Part shown: in pieces, positions 43,541 to 54,778 of the stretch
Position numbering within the stretch: position 1 is the stretch's first letter
Layout: each line of letters opens with the position of its first letter
Assembly: GCF_027579695.1 (NCBI RefSeq)
Contig: NC_083570.1
Span: 6,319,501 to 6,383,500, forward strand
Source: Neoarius graeffei
Lineage: Eukaryota > Chordata > Actinopteri > Siluriformes > Ariidae
Length of the DNA: 64,000 nucleotides
Direction of reading: 5' to 3'
The notes under the pieces: generated by a model
The model's input: the letters and a program-made list of their open reading frames with translations, nothing else
Told to the model about the DNA's origin: nothing
Databases searched by the model: none
Position numbers and translations under genes: made by a program

Positions 43541-45660
43541 TTAGTTTAGTTTAGTTTAGTTTAGTTTAGTTTAGTTTAGTTTAGTTTAGTGTAATTTGTC
43601 ACAAAAAATATATACACAAAATAACATATAATAAAAAACAAAAAAAAGTGACCGGAGAGACGAACAGGGCAGAGCCCCAATTGCAACGTATCCCCTAAGC
43701 TCAAAAAAAAAAAATATATATAAAGAAAAAAGGGGGGGAATTCATACAAGAATTAGAATTTGATTTACATAATAAATTAAGAAAAAAAGTATACATAATA
43801 ATTGACAAATCATGGCGGGCTATAGGTTTGTAATAAACCTCTAAAGTGGTCGTTTAGATGGATTCTAAACCACAAGAGATCCTGGCTAGACTTAAGTATA
43901 TTAGGTAAGCTGTTCCACAACTTAAAAATCCTAGGAAAATAGCTGTTACAATAATATTCCTGATTGTGCCTAGAAATTAGGTCAAAGTTGGCTTGATGAA
44001 AATTACAGGTATTATAATGCCGAGTGGCAGTTTGAATGAAATGTCCAAAATTACTAGTAACAGTTCCAGTTTTATACTTAAACAAGAGAACTAAATCATG
44101 CATTTTTCTACGAAAATCAAGAGGTAGTAAATTAAGCTGGACTAGTCTGTTAACATAACTGACTTCTCTTGGAGGATAGTTCAATATGAATTTAGTGGCA
44201 TGCCTCTGAATGTTCTCTATCAGTCTGCGATGCTTTACTAAATAGGGTGACCACACACTTGATGAATATTCCAGTAACGGCCTGACAAGCGCCGTATATA
44301 ACAACTTTCTCGTCTGGATGTCACAAATATCCCTGCCACACAGCCTCTTCACTAGCCCAAGTACCCTATTCGCCTTCGCACACATCTGCTCGATATGACT
44401 ATTCCATGTGCAGTTGCCAGAGACAAATATACCCAAATCGGAGGTTTCAGAAGAGTGCAATAATACTTCCTCAACAAGATTATATATGTTGAGGGGCCTT
44501 CTACAAGATCTTCGCTTGGACATATGCAAAACTTTACACTTAATGGTGTTAAATGTCATCCTATGATCACTGCTCCATAAATGCAAACCATCAAGGTCAG
44601 ACTGCAACAAAGCCGGAGAACTTACAGAGTCTATAGGCCGGTAAAGTTTGCTGTCATCCGCAAAGAGGGCGAGACTTGATCCATACTGTATGTAGGATGG
44701 CATTTCGTTTGCAAAAACCAAGAACAATAGAGGCCCCAATATGGAGCCTTGAGGTACCCCAGATGTTACAGGGTGCCAGTCCGAAAAGGCACCCTCAAGA
44801 ACGACCCGCTGTTGTCTATTTGACAGATAGCTCGCAAACCATTGGAGGACAGTACCTGAAATACCATGGCGGTGAAGTTTAGTCAATAGGAGGTCATGAG
44901 GCACCTTGTCAAATGCCTTAGAGAGATCGAGGTGTATAACATCTACCTCTTGACCTCCAGCAACCATGTCCAGGATATCATGATATACCTCCAACAATTG
45001 CGCAACTGTTGATTTCCCTCATAAAAATCCATGTTGCAGATTGTAGAGTAGAGGTGCAAGGTGTGAATAGCAGTGATTGAAGACACACCTTTCCAACACT
45101 TTTGAGACTATACAGAGCAGGGAAATCGGTCGATAATTCTCTGCCAAAGTCGGGTCATCCTTTTTAAAAACGGAAAAGACATTTGGACGTTTCCACAGCG
45201 CAGGTACCACCCCATGTGATAAAGATAAGTTAAAAATTTTGCACAGGGAAGGTGCTATCTTAGCTGCTATATTTTTCAGAAGGGATCCTGGGATATTATC
45301 AGGCCCACATGCTTTATTAGGATCAAGACTAAGAAGAACCTCCTTCACTTCAGAGACTGTAAGTTCAATAGAGTCCAGTTCTTCTCCGACACCACTAGGG
45401 AGCTGAGCACTAGATGGTAGCGAGGCCGTACTTGCCGGATTAAACACAGAACTAAAAAACTTATTCAGGATGTTAGCTCTGTCCCGACTGTCAGTTACAA
45501 GTTTATGTCCATCCCTAAGAAAGTTAGGGGAGGGTCTATCAGAAGTAGATGACTTGATATAGGACCAAAAGCGCTTAGGATTTTCTGAGATGGATGCCTT
45601 GAGTTTTTCTGCATGCTCTTTCTGGATAACTAAACTCCATGACTGAACATTTACAGTGTC
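43541..45660 (-). mobile_element. CR1/Jockey-group LINE, 3' two-thirds, nearly intact RT
   Basis: Minus-strand frames 45019-45447 and 43810-44997 encode an RT. Its blocks are NKACGPDNIPGSLLKNIA, ENYRPISLLCIVSKVLE, VIHLDLSKAFDKVPHDLL, SGVPQGSILGPLLFLVFAN and LALFADDSKLY (FADD box), then the thumb and C-terminal region ending HFRGLLQTYS. One in-frame TGA at 45019-45021 separates the two frames (HGFL-stop-GKST, probably a CpG decay of CGA). Upstream to 45655 is the linker to the missing endonuclease. The 3' end carries ten TTAGT units (43541-43590), read as (ACTAA)n on the element strand, a simple-repeat tail typical of this group. It is 5'-truncated. Confidence 0.88.
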
Positions 45661-45679
45661 CGTCTTTTAATTGAATAAC

Positions 45680-46505
45680 ACTGTCAAGTTTATTTGTATA
45701 GCGCTTTTAACAATAAACATTGTCGCAAAGCAGCTTTACAGAATTTGAACGACTTAAAACATGAGCTAATTTTATCCCTAATCTATCCCCAGTGATGAAG
45801 CCTGTGGCGACGGTGGCAAGGAAAAACTCCCTCAGACGACATGAGGAAGAAATCTCGAGAGGAACCAGGCTTCATTTGGGTGGCACGGTTGTGTAGTGGT
45901 TGGCATGGTTGCCTCACAGCAAGAAGATTCCGGGTTCGAATCCAGCGACCGGTGAGGTCCTTTCTGTGTGGAGTTTGCATGTTCTCCCCATTTCTGCGTG
46001 GGTTTGCTTTGGTTTCCTCCACAATCCAAAGACATGCAGTTAGGTTGACATGGGGTGGCCTTGGGCTGAGGTGCCCTTGAGCAACCCCTGACTGCCCCCT
46101 GGGCTAAATGCAGAGGATGAATTTCACTGTGCTTGAAGTAAAGGTTTCTTCTTCTAAACAGACAACATGAAGTCAGTTTCATTTGATGTTATAAACTCTT
46201 CATTGATGGAAACTTGAGTGCAAAACTGTTCATGACAACCGACTGCAGTCCGAAAGTTAGCAAGTCAACTGTAGTCCTCAGCCATAAAAGCATTACTGTA
46301 GGCTAAGAGTCCAGAGCGTCCTCCAGGTGTGACTTTCACCTGTCCACATGGGGCCGTCCTCCACAGGAGCGATGCGATGAGACTCCAACCAGACACAGGG
46401 CACCAGGATGGATCAGGCAGGTCCGAGGAGCAGAAGAGGTTCAGCATCTTGATCCCAGGACCGACATGTAACTCAGAGGGACAGATTTTTTTTTTTTTGG
46501 GGGGG

Positions 46506-46540
<35 letters not shown>

Positions 46541-46640
46541 CACAGGTTGTTAGGTATGCCCAATGTCACCTGAATAAGTAGGAACAGTATACATATTGCA
46601 CTGAGTACAAGCAGAGTACTGTGACATCATATTATTTTGT
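45680..46640. repeat. Teleost interspersed repeat (TTTGTATAGCGCTTTTAACA type), interrupted by a SINE
   Basis: The words TTTGTATAGCGCTTTTAACA, GCGACGGTGGCAAGGAAAAA and GAGGAACCAGGCTTCATTTG belong to a very common fish repeat. It resumes after the SINE with AACATGAAGTCAGTTTCATT, GACTTTCACCTGTCCACATG and ACCGACATGTAACTCAGAGG. A (GA)n run at 46508-46537 lies inside it. The class (LINE tail or DNA element) is unknown to me. Confidence 0.65.
45887..46150 (+). mobile_element. V-SINE of a second subfamily (different 3' tail)
   Basis: The head GGTGGCACGGTTGTGTAGTG and core GTGGAGTTTGCATGTTCTCC match V-SINEs. The 3' part (GAGGTGCCCTTGAGCAACCC to GAATTTCACTGTGCTTGAAG) differs from the (ATGAG)n-tailed copies, so a different partner LINE tail is likely. 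It splits the repeat at 45680-46640. Confidence 0.8.
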
Positions 46641-49600
46641 CTACCTCACTGGCTAATTTTAAACACGCCCTGCACACTTTAATGTGTTTCTTTTTGAGCC
46701 GGAAACTAAATTTATGACTGTACTCTAAGGAAACACGTCAATGTCATAAAGCGGTTAAAGCTAGACGGCATTTCGATTTCATAAAATCGCTGAAATTTAG
46801 TTGTCTCTGAAATTTGGTCGTTGTGATATATATGTTATTTACCAGCTGGGAGGTCCGTATCATGAAATACCGTGACGGAGGTCAGTATTCAAGGCTGAGG
46901 TCACGGGATTTCACCATACGGACCGACCTTAAGCTAGTAAATAATATATTTATTTTTTTCTTTACCAAATTCTAACAGAAAACGAGAGCGCCCGGAAGGG
47001 AAAACTGAGCCAAGCTGCCATTTTGAATCCTCATTCACGGCTGTAATGCAAATGGCTTCCTCCTCAGTATACAAGTGCACTTCCATGGCAGGAAAAAACT
47101 ACATTTTGCCACCTATGTAGTCCCCTATTTATACAAAATTGAGTCATTCAGGATTCAGCCATGTTTTTGCTCGGCGTTAACAACAGTTACAGGTTTTTAG
47201 CTTTCTCCTGAAATGTTTTCTTTTATTTCTTCTTCCTCAGGGTAGTAAAACTTGCTTTCGCTGTGAAGACTGTCATTATCGCTATCCATGCTGTAAAATT
47301 AATGCTATTCTCCTGAGAAATGCTGGCAAAAATTTATAAGATTTTTGATAATTTTATAAATAAATCTTATTAAAAAAAAAAGATAAATGTTGACAAAAAA
47401 TGCTACTAAAATTTGTTGTTGTTGTGAACAAGCGAGTTGCCAGAGGTCTGTAACCGGGGTCTGTAACTGGGGTCCGTATCGTAGGATATGGACCCACTCG
47501 CCAGCCAATCAGAGCGCAGGATTTGATGGAAACCAGACTGTGAAAAAAATTAATATGTTTGTTTCTGGAATATCTCACAAAATATCAGGCCATTCTGTGG
47601 CTGGGAAGTTATTTAATTTGAATGGATTAAAGCAAAAAATGTGCATGAAATCACTCAGTCAAGCAGACAGAGGAAGTCCTTGTGTGTGTGTGTGTGTGTG
47701 TGCGCATCTACAGGTTTCCCTTTGAGCGTGCACTGACAGTTCCATTATTCTGTTGCTAAACGAACAGCTGATCACACCGAGGTGCTCGCTGAGCGCCGAT
47801 ATTTATTAGTTTGGTCCTGCGTTTCCTTTCCTTCGTATATAACATAACGTTTTTTCTTCTTCTCGCTTTCTTTCCGTTACTGTAGTCGGTCTTTCACATT
47901 TCATTCGCACACTCACGTCCTCCATTTTTCTTTCCTTGTTCAAATTTGTATCCCACAATGCCTTGCACAAATGGGGAAAGCCCACCACGTGATGTGATGC
48001 ATGACGTAGTATCTTGTATTGGGTCATGGTGAAGCAGGAAAAAATAGCAGAGAATTTAGAGCCACATGGAGATAAATTCATTAATTGTTCTATTTTAAAA
48101 AAAACACTAATAAAATTGTAAGTCTCTGATTCGAACTGAGTAGCTTTTGGTCACTAAACAAAAATAACTGGGTGTCGGGGAAATTCTTTTTATGACCTAC
48201 ACTTGAAAAATCTGAAAGGCAGGCTCGCTTTAAGGTGATGATACATGGGGCAACTTTTTGGGCAATGTTGCCAGGCAACGGGCAGCCAGGTGAGATCCAG
48301 GGCAACTAATTAGAGCAACAGACAATTGGCAACAACCAATCAGATAAGAGCAAATCTGTTGCCAGGGAGACAGACACCGCAAAGATGGACACTGAAACAT
48401 TTGCAGCTGTCACTTTTGTCTTAGCTTCAGCCTTTATTTATTTCGTTCAAGTAAGGATCACTTCTGGAATGAAACTGAATAGATCCTCTAGGGAAAAGAT
48501 AATTCACCATTATTTGAACATTTATAAGTCAAAATAACTGCATTATTCTGTTAATAATAATAAACACTTATTAAGTCTTTTTAAAAATGCTACTAGCCTC
48601 AATCACATATGCTGTAACTAATAACTGAGACAAACATCACAAAAACATCATCGTTTAATTCTCATCTCAGCAAAAAAGACAAAAGGACATGGAGCAGGAG
48701 ATGCTGCTGAGGATGAAAAGGGCGTGGCAGAGCTCCTGAAAGTTTTTTTTTTCTTTTTTAGATCCCGAAGTTTGTACTGTTTTGCCCTCAGGTTCCACAA
48801 GTAGTCGTGCTCTGTGTGTGAATTAGATCAGACGATAAAAAAATCACGAGCTGCTCATCACTTTTAACTTGACGCAAGAAAGTTAACGTTATCCCTACAT
48901 AGCTGGCGATAACTTTTAGCTAACCATGTTAGCCAAAACCATCACTAGTTCATGAAATCTCATTCAATCTCCTTGGAGTGGTGGTTAGCTCAAGGCAGTT
49001 TACACTTAGTTGAAAAAAAATCAATGTCTTAATTACAACGTGAGCATAAAAATAGATGTCTGTTGGGTTTCTGATCAGGTATGTTCACCACTTTGGGTTT
49101 ATATGTAACATAATTTACCAAGGAATGAGGAGTGGTATTCTGTTGGTTGCACTCTGGAACCTCACCACGAGATGCCACTAAATCCAACATGTTTAACACA
49201 AAATGCAACGCTTTTAACATTGACAAAATGACCATCTTTATAAACGCCAGCATTTTATGGGTTGAAAATGGTTTAAAACGCCACCTACTGGTTTAAATCA
49301 TCCTAAAACTCACAAGGCTGATGTTGATGTAGAGTCGACCATATGGTACTTCTCTACATCATGAAACTTTTATTAAAAAAAAAAGAATGTTAACCCCCTC
49401 TAACCAGAGGCGAGCAGCCCACCTCCCCCAGGCCCCGTCCATGAGTGCGAGTTTGTTAAACCGGGCTCATTTTCAAATATATGTTGATTGAGACTCACTG
49501 AGAAAGGAGATTTTACCACATATGCCACCCCAAACCCCTTCTCCAAACTGATAAACTCAAACAGAAATCATTTGCTATTTATTAAGTTATTTAATAAGGT

Positions 49601-50234
49601 TTTGTTGTTAAAAATGGTTCCAGTATAAGGTACTGAATAATAGTGTGCATATTATTCCTGCCCGGTTTCTGAACGTTGGTTTACTTTTTTGGGGGAAAAA
49701 TGAACTACATATTGTATGTGGGGAGGGGTGTTGTTACTTGAGGTTATTTGGTTGTTGACGGAACTTGGTAAGGACCACACAATTGTTATTTTGGCCCTGA
49801 TAAATAATAAATTAAACCATAGAATTGGTTCTACCTAGAAAAGAAGGGTATACTTTCTTTTTCCCATGACTTTAAACCAGGAACCAGAAAATGGGATCTT
49901 ACCTCTCTGGTATGGACACACATGCAAACACAGAGCATGTTCTTCACAGTGGGTAAGTGGAGTAAGTGAAGGTACTGAAACTACTACTAACGAACTAAAC
50001 ACAGCTCCCTGCTAATATTGGCGAGCGAAATATAATGTAAACTCTTCTGCTTCAGCGCTAGTAAATGTAGCTTGCTAAAAATAGATGAATTGATTTCATG
50101 TGGAAATAAAACCAGTAGCTATGTTTTGTTTTTAATGGAAAACATTCAGTAAAAACACTGAAATGTGTGTTTGTGCGTCCATGAGTTAGAAAGTGCTGAA
50201 GTGTTGTCAAGGTCAAAGTTCATCATCAATTGTT
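46641..50234. other. Gene-free spacer with diffuse repeats
   Basis: No coding family was recognised on either strand. A hairpin near 46851-46926 has arms GGTCCGTATCATGAAATACC and its imperfect complement. Related GGTCCGTAT/ATACGGACC words recur near 47475, so an old DNA transposon is likely. A (TG)n tract lies at 47682-47702. At about 48232-48370, GGCAACTTTTTGGGCAATG and related inverted words (TTGCCAGGCAAC) look like a repeat. The remainder is AT-rich and featureless to me. Confidence 0.45.
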
Positions 50235-50610
50235 GTAACTCTTTACAAGCCCTAAATTGCCCCATTCCAATTTTTTTGGAATGTGTTGCAGGTCTGAAAC
50301 TCAGGAATGGATGTGTATTCACAAATGAAATGAAGTTGACCAACAAAACATGAAATATCTTGGGTTCATTCTGTCTGTAATGAAATACAAGTCAAAGTAC
50401 ATTTTAGAAATCACTGCTTTCTTTTTTCTTGTCCCAACTTTTTGATTTCTTATCCCATCTCATCTCATTATCTGTAGCCGCTTTATCCTGTTCTACAGGG
50501 TTGCAGGCAAGATGGAGCCTATCCCAGCTGACTACGGGCGAAAGGCGGGGTACACCCTGGACAAGTCGCCAGGTCATCACAGGGCTCTTTTTCTGATTTG
50601 GGATTGTAAA
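50235..50610. repeat. Tc1/mariner-type fish repeat interrupted by a V-SINE
   Basis: TTTTTGGAATGTGTTGCAGG, GAAGTTGACCAACAAAACAT and AGAAATCACTGCTTTCTTTT are words of a common fish DNA-element 3' region, ending GTCCCAACTTTTTGATTT. The end is split by the V-SINE at 50456-50586, after which TTTCTGATTTGGGATTGT continues it. Confidence 0.5.
50456..50586 (-). mobile_element. V-SINE 3' fragment
   Basis: CATCTCATCTCATTATCTG, then AGCCGCTTTATCCTGTTCTA to GACAAGTCGCCAGGTCATCA, matches the V-SINE 3' half in reverse. The core and tRNA head are missing. Confidence 0.85.
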
Positions 50611-50681
50611 ATCTTTTGCTCCCTCTTCTGGTGATTGTGTGGAACAGCAGCAGTTACTGAGATAAACCATGAGGAAGTGAT

Positions 50682-51470
50682 GATTAGATTAGATTAGATT
50701 AGATTAGATTAGATTAGATTAGATTAGATTAGATTAGATTAGATATAACTTTATTGATCCCTTTTGGAGGTTCCCTCAGGGAAATTAAAATTCCAGTAGC
50801 ATCATTACAGGATAAACAGAGAATAGAAAATAGAGAAAACTTCTAGATAAATTAAGTATTTACATATACAAAAAAAAAGATATGAAAAGTCCAGCAGAAG
50901 AGGTATTGCACATTTATATTGCACATTGTCCAGTATTGCTTTTTGTCAGGCTAGGCTACTGCTCCTTCCCATCCTCTGTCCTCCTGTTACCCCTCCTCCC
51001 CCCCAGAGAGGAGTTGTACAGTCTGATGGCGTGAGGGACAAAGGAGTTTTTGAGTCTGTTCATCCTGCACTTGGGAAGAAGCATTCTGTCACTGAACAGG
51101 CTCCTCTGGTTGCTTATGATGGTGTGCAGAGGGTGACTGGCATCGTCCATGATGTTCAGTATTTTGTCCATAGTCTTCTTCTCTGCCACTGTCACCAGAG
51201 AGTCCAGCTTCATGCCGACCCGCCTGATCAGTTTGTCCAGCCTGGATGTGTCCTTCTTGGATGTGCTGCCCCCCAGCACACCACGATGTAAAACAGGACA
51301 CTGGCGACCACGGACTGAGAGAACATCCACAGGAGTTTCCTGCAGATGTTAAAGGACCGCAGCCTCCTCAGGAAGTACAGCCTGCTCTGTACCTTCCTGT
51401 ACAGGTGGTTGGTGTTGCAAGTCCAGTCCAGCTTGCTGTCCAGCCACAGCCCGAGGTACTTGTAGGAATG
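50682..51470 (-). mobile_element. Rex1/Babar LINE, 3' fragment with (TAATC)n tail
   Basis: The minus-strand protein contains YKYLGLWLDSKLDWTCNTNH, SRLYFLRRLRSFNICRKLL, SVVASVLFYIVVCWG, then GGSTSKKDTSRLDKLIRR, SHPLHTIISNQRSLFSDR and NSFVPHAIRLYNSS, the Rex1 RT C-terminus. A one-base shift lies in the C run near 51265-51280. The 3' end has TTTATTGATCCC...GGGAAATT and a simple-repeat tail (GATTA units, 50682-50744), as in Rex1. The 5' truncation is near 51470. Confidence 0.88.
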
Positions 51471-51536
51471 ACGGTGTCTAAAGCAGCTTGGAGGTGTTCA
51501 AGATCTTCATTCCAGCTGCACTGGATTGAACCTGGT

Positions 51537-51682
51537 TTGCAAAAGCATACAGCAGTTGAAGTCTCAACAAAATTAAAGATTCTCTTTGGGCTTTACTCTT
51601 CCATGAGAATTTGCTCGTGTATTTCTCCTTGTGCATGTTGGATAAATGTATTTCAGTTGCAACAGAATGAGCTGAGAAACAG
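51537..51682 (+). pseudogene. Relic of a TRIM first exon (B-box end)
   Basis: The sequence matches the 3' end of the finTRIM RING/B-box exon: KHTAVEVSTKLK against KHTLIEASAKLQ, then CTCCTTGTGCATGTTGGATA against CTCTTTGTGCATGTTGGAGA, and GTTGCAACAGAATGAGCTGA followed by GAAACAGGTG, which preserves the exon-end splice donor position. The reading frame is broken and the RING half is absent. It lies between a Rex1 LINE and a retroelement fossil, in the same orientation as the other copies. It is an old, unrelated-to-function remnant that suggests the array was once larger. Confidence 0.55.
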
Positions 51683-51889
51683 GTGGAAACTCATCCTCAT
51701 TATTTTTCTCATCGAAATTTAACAAGTTTGGTCAGTCAGAAGATTTAAATTGTGATTCAAGACTGGAAGAGTGAAAGTGAACTTTATATTATGAGTCACA
51801 TGTTGAGTAAACGTATTGTTAGGCTACTCAGTGTTCCTTGTAGTCAGATAAGATGAGTGAACATTGACTCATCCAACGCCCATTTTACA

Positions 51890-53490
51890 ACTTAGAATCC
51901 ACACAACAGAGAGAACCTGAGTGAACTTTAACACTTTACCTGCCATAAATATTATCAACTCAAAATTTATAATCTCACTGTCAGTAAAGGCATTGAGAAT
52001 GACAGCGCGAGCCAAACTACAAATATGGCCACTCAGAACTACAACTCCCAAAGAACACAGCACCCTCTGTCACCAGCTTATTGAAATCAGCTGTCATTCA
52101 TTCACAACTCATTAGCCACACTACTTAAGCCTCTATCTCACACACCTTCAATGTGAAGTATCATGTGTTTTCCAGTCCATACCAAGCCTTTCTATGTCTG
52201 CCTGACTCTAGTATTTCTGACCCTCACTATCTCTATTTATGTTCCTTGTCTCTTCTACATTGCCCTGTTTGCCTATCGACTGACCCTTGCCTGCCTTTTG
52301 ACCACACTTCCTGTTTTGCGATTTGGCTTTGTTACAAGTTTGCTCCTCACTCTTCCCTGCACATACATCTGTAAGTGCCTGCGCTCTGACAGGATACTTC
52401 ACCTAGTATGGATGCAGCAGAGGAGGCGAAGCAAACTGCATTGAATGCTCAGCGGCGTCTTTTAGGAGAACATCAACAGAGGCTTCCAGATGTTAACACC
52501 CGGATGGTGCAGCTTGCAGTTGTGATGTTGCAGGCCCTCCTAACGCGTCCTGAAGCTTCTCCTAGTCCAACATTACAATTGTCCATTCTGGAGAAATATG
52601 CCAGGAATTCTTACTTCATTGCTCCATGTACTTCTCTAACATGCCTAACCTCTCTGATGAACACAAGATCGCTAAATTTCTGTTATTTCTCACTGGCAAA
52701 GAGCTACAATGGGCAAGCGCTGTATGGAAAAATGGCAGTGAACACAATACTTCTTGTGAACATTTCCTCAAGTTGTTCAAAGGAGTGTCTGCCCATGAAT
52801 CAGAGGGAATTGAAGTTGGCAAAAGTCTGCTCACTATCTCACAGGGTTCCAGAGGAGTCGCTGAATATGCCCTAGAGTTCAGAATGCTAGCAGCAGCCAG
52901 TGGATGGAATGATCTGGCTCTGAAAGCGATGTTTTGACAAGGTCTTCCTCCAGAAATTCTCAGTGAGCTGGCGTGTAGAGATGAGCAGCTCATGCTGGAC
53001 TCCCTCATTGACCTAGCAATACAACTGGATCATTTGCTGGCCAAGTGGCCCTCGCTCAAGGAGAACTCCAAACCAGTCCAACCCTCTGAGGAAACCACAT
53101 CTATGGAGGTTTCTCACACCTATCTGAAATATTCTGACCATGAAAGAAGGAGGAAAAAGCGTCTTTGCTTCTACTGTGGGAGTTCCAAGCACCATATCTA
53201 CCAGTGTCCCATCCGTCCATCTCGCACCAGCCCAGTTGAGAGCCCAGCTCATGCGATGAGTCTGGTGAGAAGATTTAATGCCCAGTCATTTAAAGTACCT
53301 GTGTTGTTAAAATTGGTATCCTCCACACACGTTCTCTTTGCTTTTGTCGACTCAGGGGAGAGGGGAACTTCATCACCAGCATGATCATCCCTAAGTTTGA
53401 TCTGCCCACAACCCCTCTGCAAAGTCCACTCAGCATCAGGACCATCGATGCAGGACCAATAGTTGATGGTCTCGTCACCACTCACCGCTC
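51890..53490 (+). mobile_element. Ty3/Gypsy (Sushi/RTL-like) retrotransposon fossil, gag and protease start
   Basis: Parts seen: a probable LTR/leader region up to about 52407, a gag-type region from 52408 (capsid-like blocks KIAKFLLFLTGKELQWASAV and GVAEYALEFRMLAAASGWND), a CCHC knuckle (CFYCGSSKHHIYQCP near 53170) and an aspartic protease start (FAFVDSG near 53345). The pattern is that of Sushi-type Gypsy elements and their domesticated RTL relatives. It is broken, with about two breaks, and RT and integrase are absent. Tc1 sequence follows from about 53540. It looks old. Confidence 0.75.
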
Positions 53491-53539
53491 CCGTTCACAT
53501 TCGGGTGGGAGCACTCCACTCTAAACTCATCTCCCTCTA

Positions 53540-54680
53540 TGAATCCACTAATCCAAATGGAAGAAGATTTTCTGGTCAGATGAGACTAAAATTGGTCTTT
53601 TTGGCCATCATAGGAAATGCCAAGTGTGGCGCAAACCCAACATCCTGAGAACACCATTCCTACAGTGAAGCATGGTGGTGGCAGCATCATGCTGTGGGGA
53701 TATTTTTCATCTGCATGGACAGGAAAGCTGGTCAGGACTGAAGGAAAGATGGATTGTACTAAATACAGGGCAATTCTGGAGGAAAACCTGTTTGAGTCAG
53801 CCAGAGGTTTGAGACTGAGATGAAGGTTCATGTTCCAGCAGGACAATGATCCTAAACATTCTGCGAAAGCTACACTGGAGTGGTTTAAAGGGAAACTGTA
53901 GCGGTTCAGTATTGGTAGGTGGAGCACAGAGGATGGCAGGACAGAGATCAGGTTCAAAATAGCGTTTAGTAGCACACTTTTCAGTCTAACAATCATTCAC
54001 ATAAATAGACACACACACACACACAGGGCTGGCGTCTTGTTCAGGGGTGAGCTCCTCTGCTCTCGCTCTCCCTCCTTAAGTAGGGTGCGGTCACTGGGAC
54101 GACACACAAACAGGTTAATTGCTCTCAGGTGTAGTGATTCTGCCACTTACCTTCCCTGACTCTGCCCTCTTGTCACAGACCGGCGCTTGATCATGCCCCC
54201 GCTGCCACAGAAACATTTAAATGTCTTGGAATGGCTTGAACAAAGCCCAGACCTCAAACCAATTGAGAATCTGTGGCATATCTTGAAGATTGCTGTACAC
54301 CAATGGAACCCATCTAACTTGAAGGAGTTGGAGCAGTTTTGCCTTGAGGAATGGGCAAAAATCCCAGTGGCTAGATGTGCTAAGCTAACAGGGACATACC
54401 CCAAGAGACTTGCAGCTGTTATTGCAGCAAAAGGTGGCTCTACAAAGTATTGACTTTGGGGGGGGGGGGGGTGAACACCTATTCACACTCCAGATTTCTG
54501 TTTTTTCACCTTAATTATTGTTTGTGGCACAATAAAACAACAATTTTCACCTTTAAAGTGGTTGTCATGTTGTGTAAATCAAATGGTTCTAACCCCCCAA
54601 ATCCATTTTAATTCCAGCTTGTAATGCGACAAAACAGGACAAACACCAAGGGGGATGAATACTTTTGCAATACACTTTAT
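53540..54680 (+). mobile_element. Tc1-like DNA transposon, interrupted by a solo LTR
   Basis: Tc1 transposase blocks run KWKKIFWSDETKIGLFG, PTVKHGGGSIMLWGYFSSA, FQQDNDPKHS-like, then [20 protein letters not shown] and [20 protein letters not shown]. The DE...D/E catalytic blocks are present in part (SDETK, IENLW), but frames shift and the N-terminal DNA-binding region is missing. The 3' end carries GGGGGATGAATACTTTTGCA, the typical Tc1-type inverted end. The 5' end is lost against the Gypsy fossil. The insertion at 53897-54209 splits the gene. Confidence 0.85.
53897..54209 (-). repeat. Solo LTR (Ty3/Gypsy type) with 5-bp target duplication
   Basis: A 313-bp LTR on the minus strand begins TGTGGCAGCGGGGGCATGAT and ends CCGCTACA. 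The target duplication GAAAC is at 53892-53896 and 54210-54214. It carries a (GT)n tract and CTACTTAAG as a TATA-like box. Solo LTRs arise by LTR-LTR recombination. It is younger than the Tc1 copy it interrupts. Confidence 0.85.
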
Positions 54681-54778
54681 AATGGTGCAAGGAATTGATC
54701 CAGAAGGTGGCAGCAATGCAATAATAAGGATGCTGACTGCCTTTCAACACAAGAAGGAAGAAGAAGTAGACAGGAAGT

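Noticed and set aside
43541-43590. TTAGT pentamer array as telomere-like sequence
   Set aside because: It is five-base, ten units, and sits exactly at the 3' end of a LINE, so it is the element's tail. The same reasoning applies to GATTA units at 50682-50744.
47387-47725. 112-residue plus-strand frame near 47.4 kb
   Set aside because: It contains a GT repeat and repeat-like GGGGTCCGTAT words, with no domain pattern.
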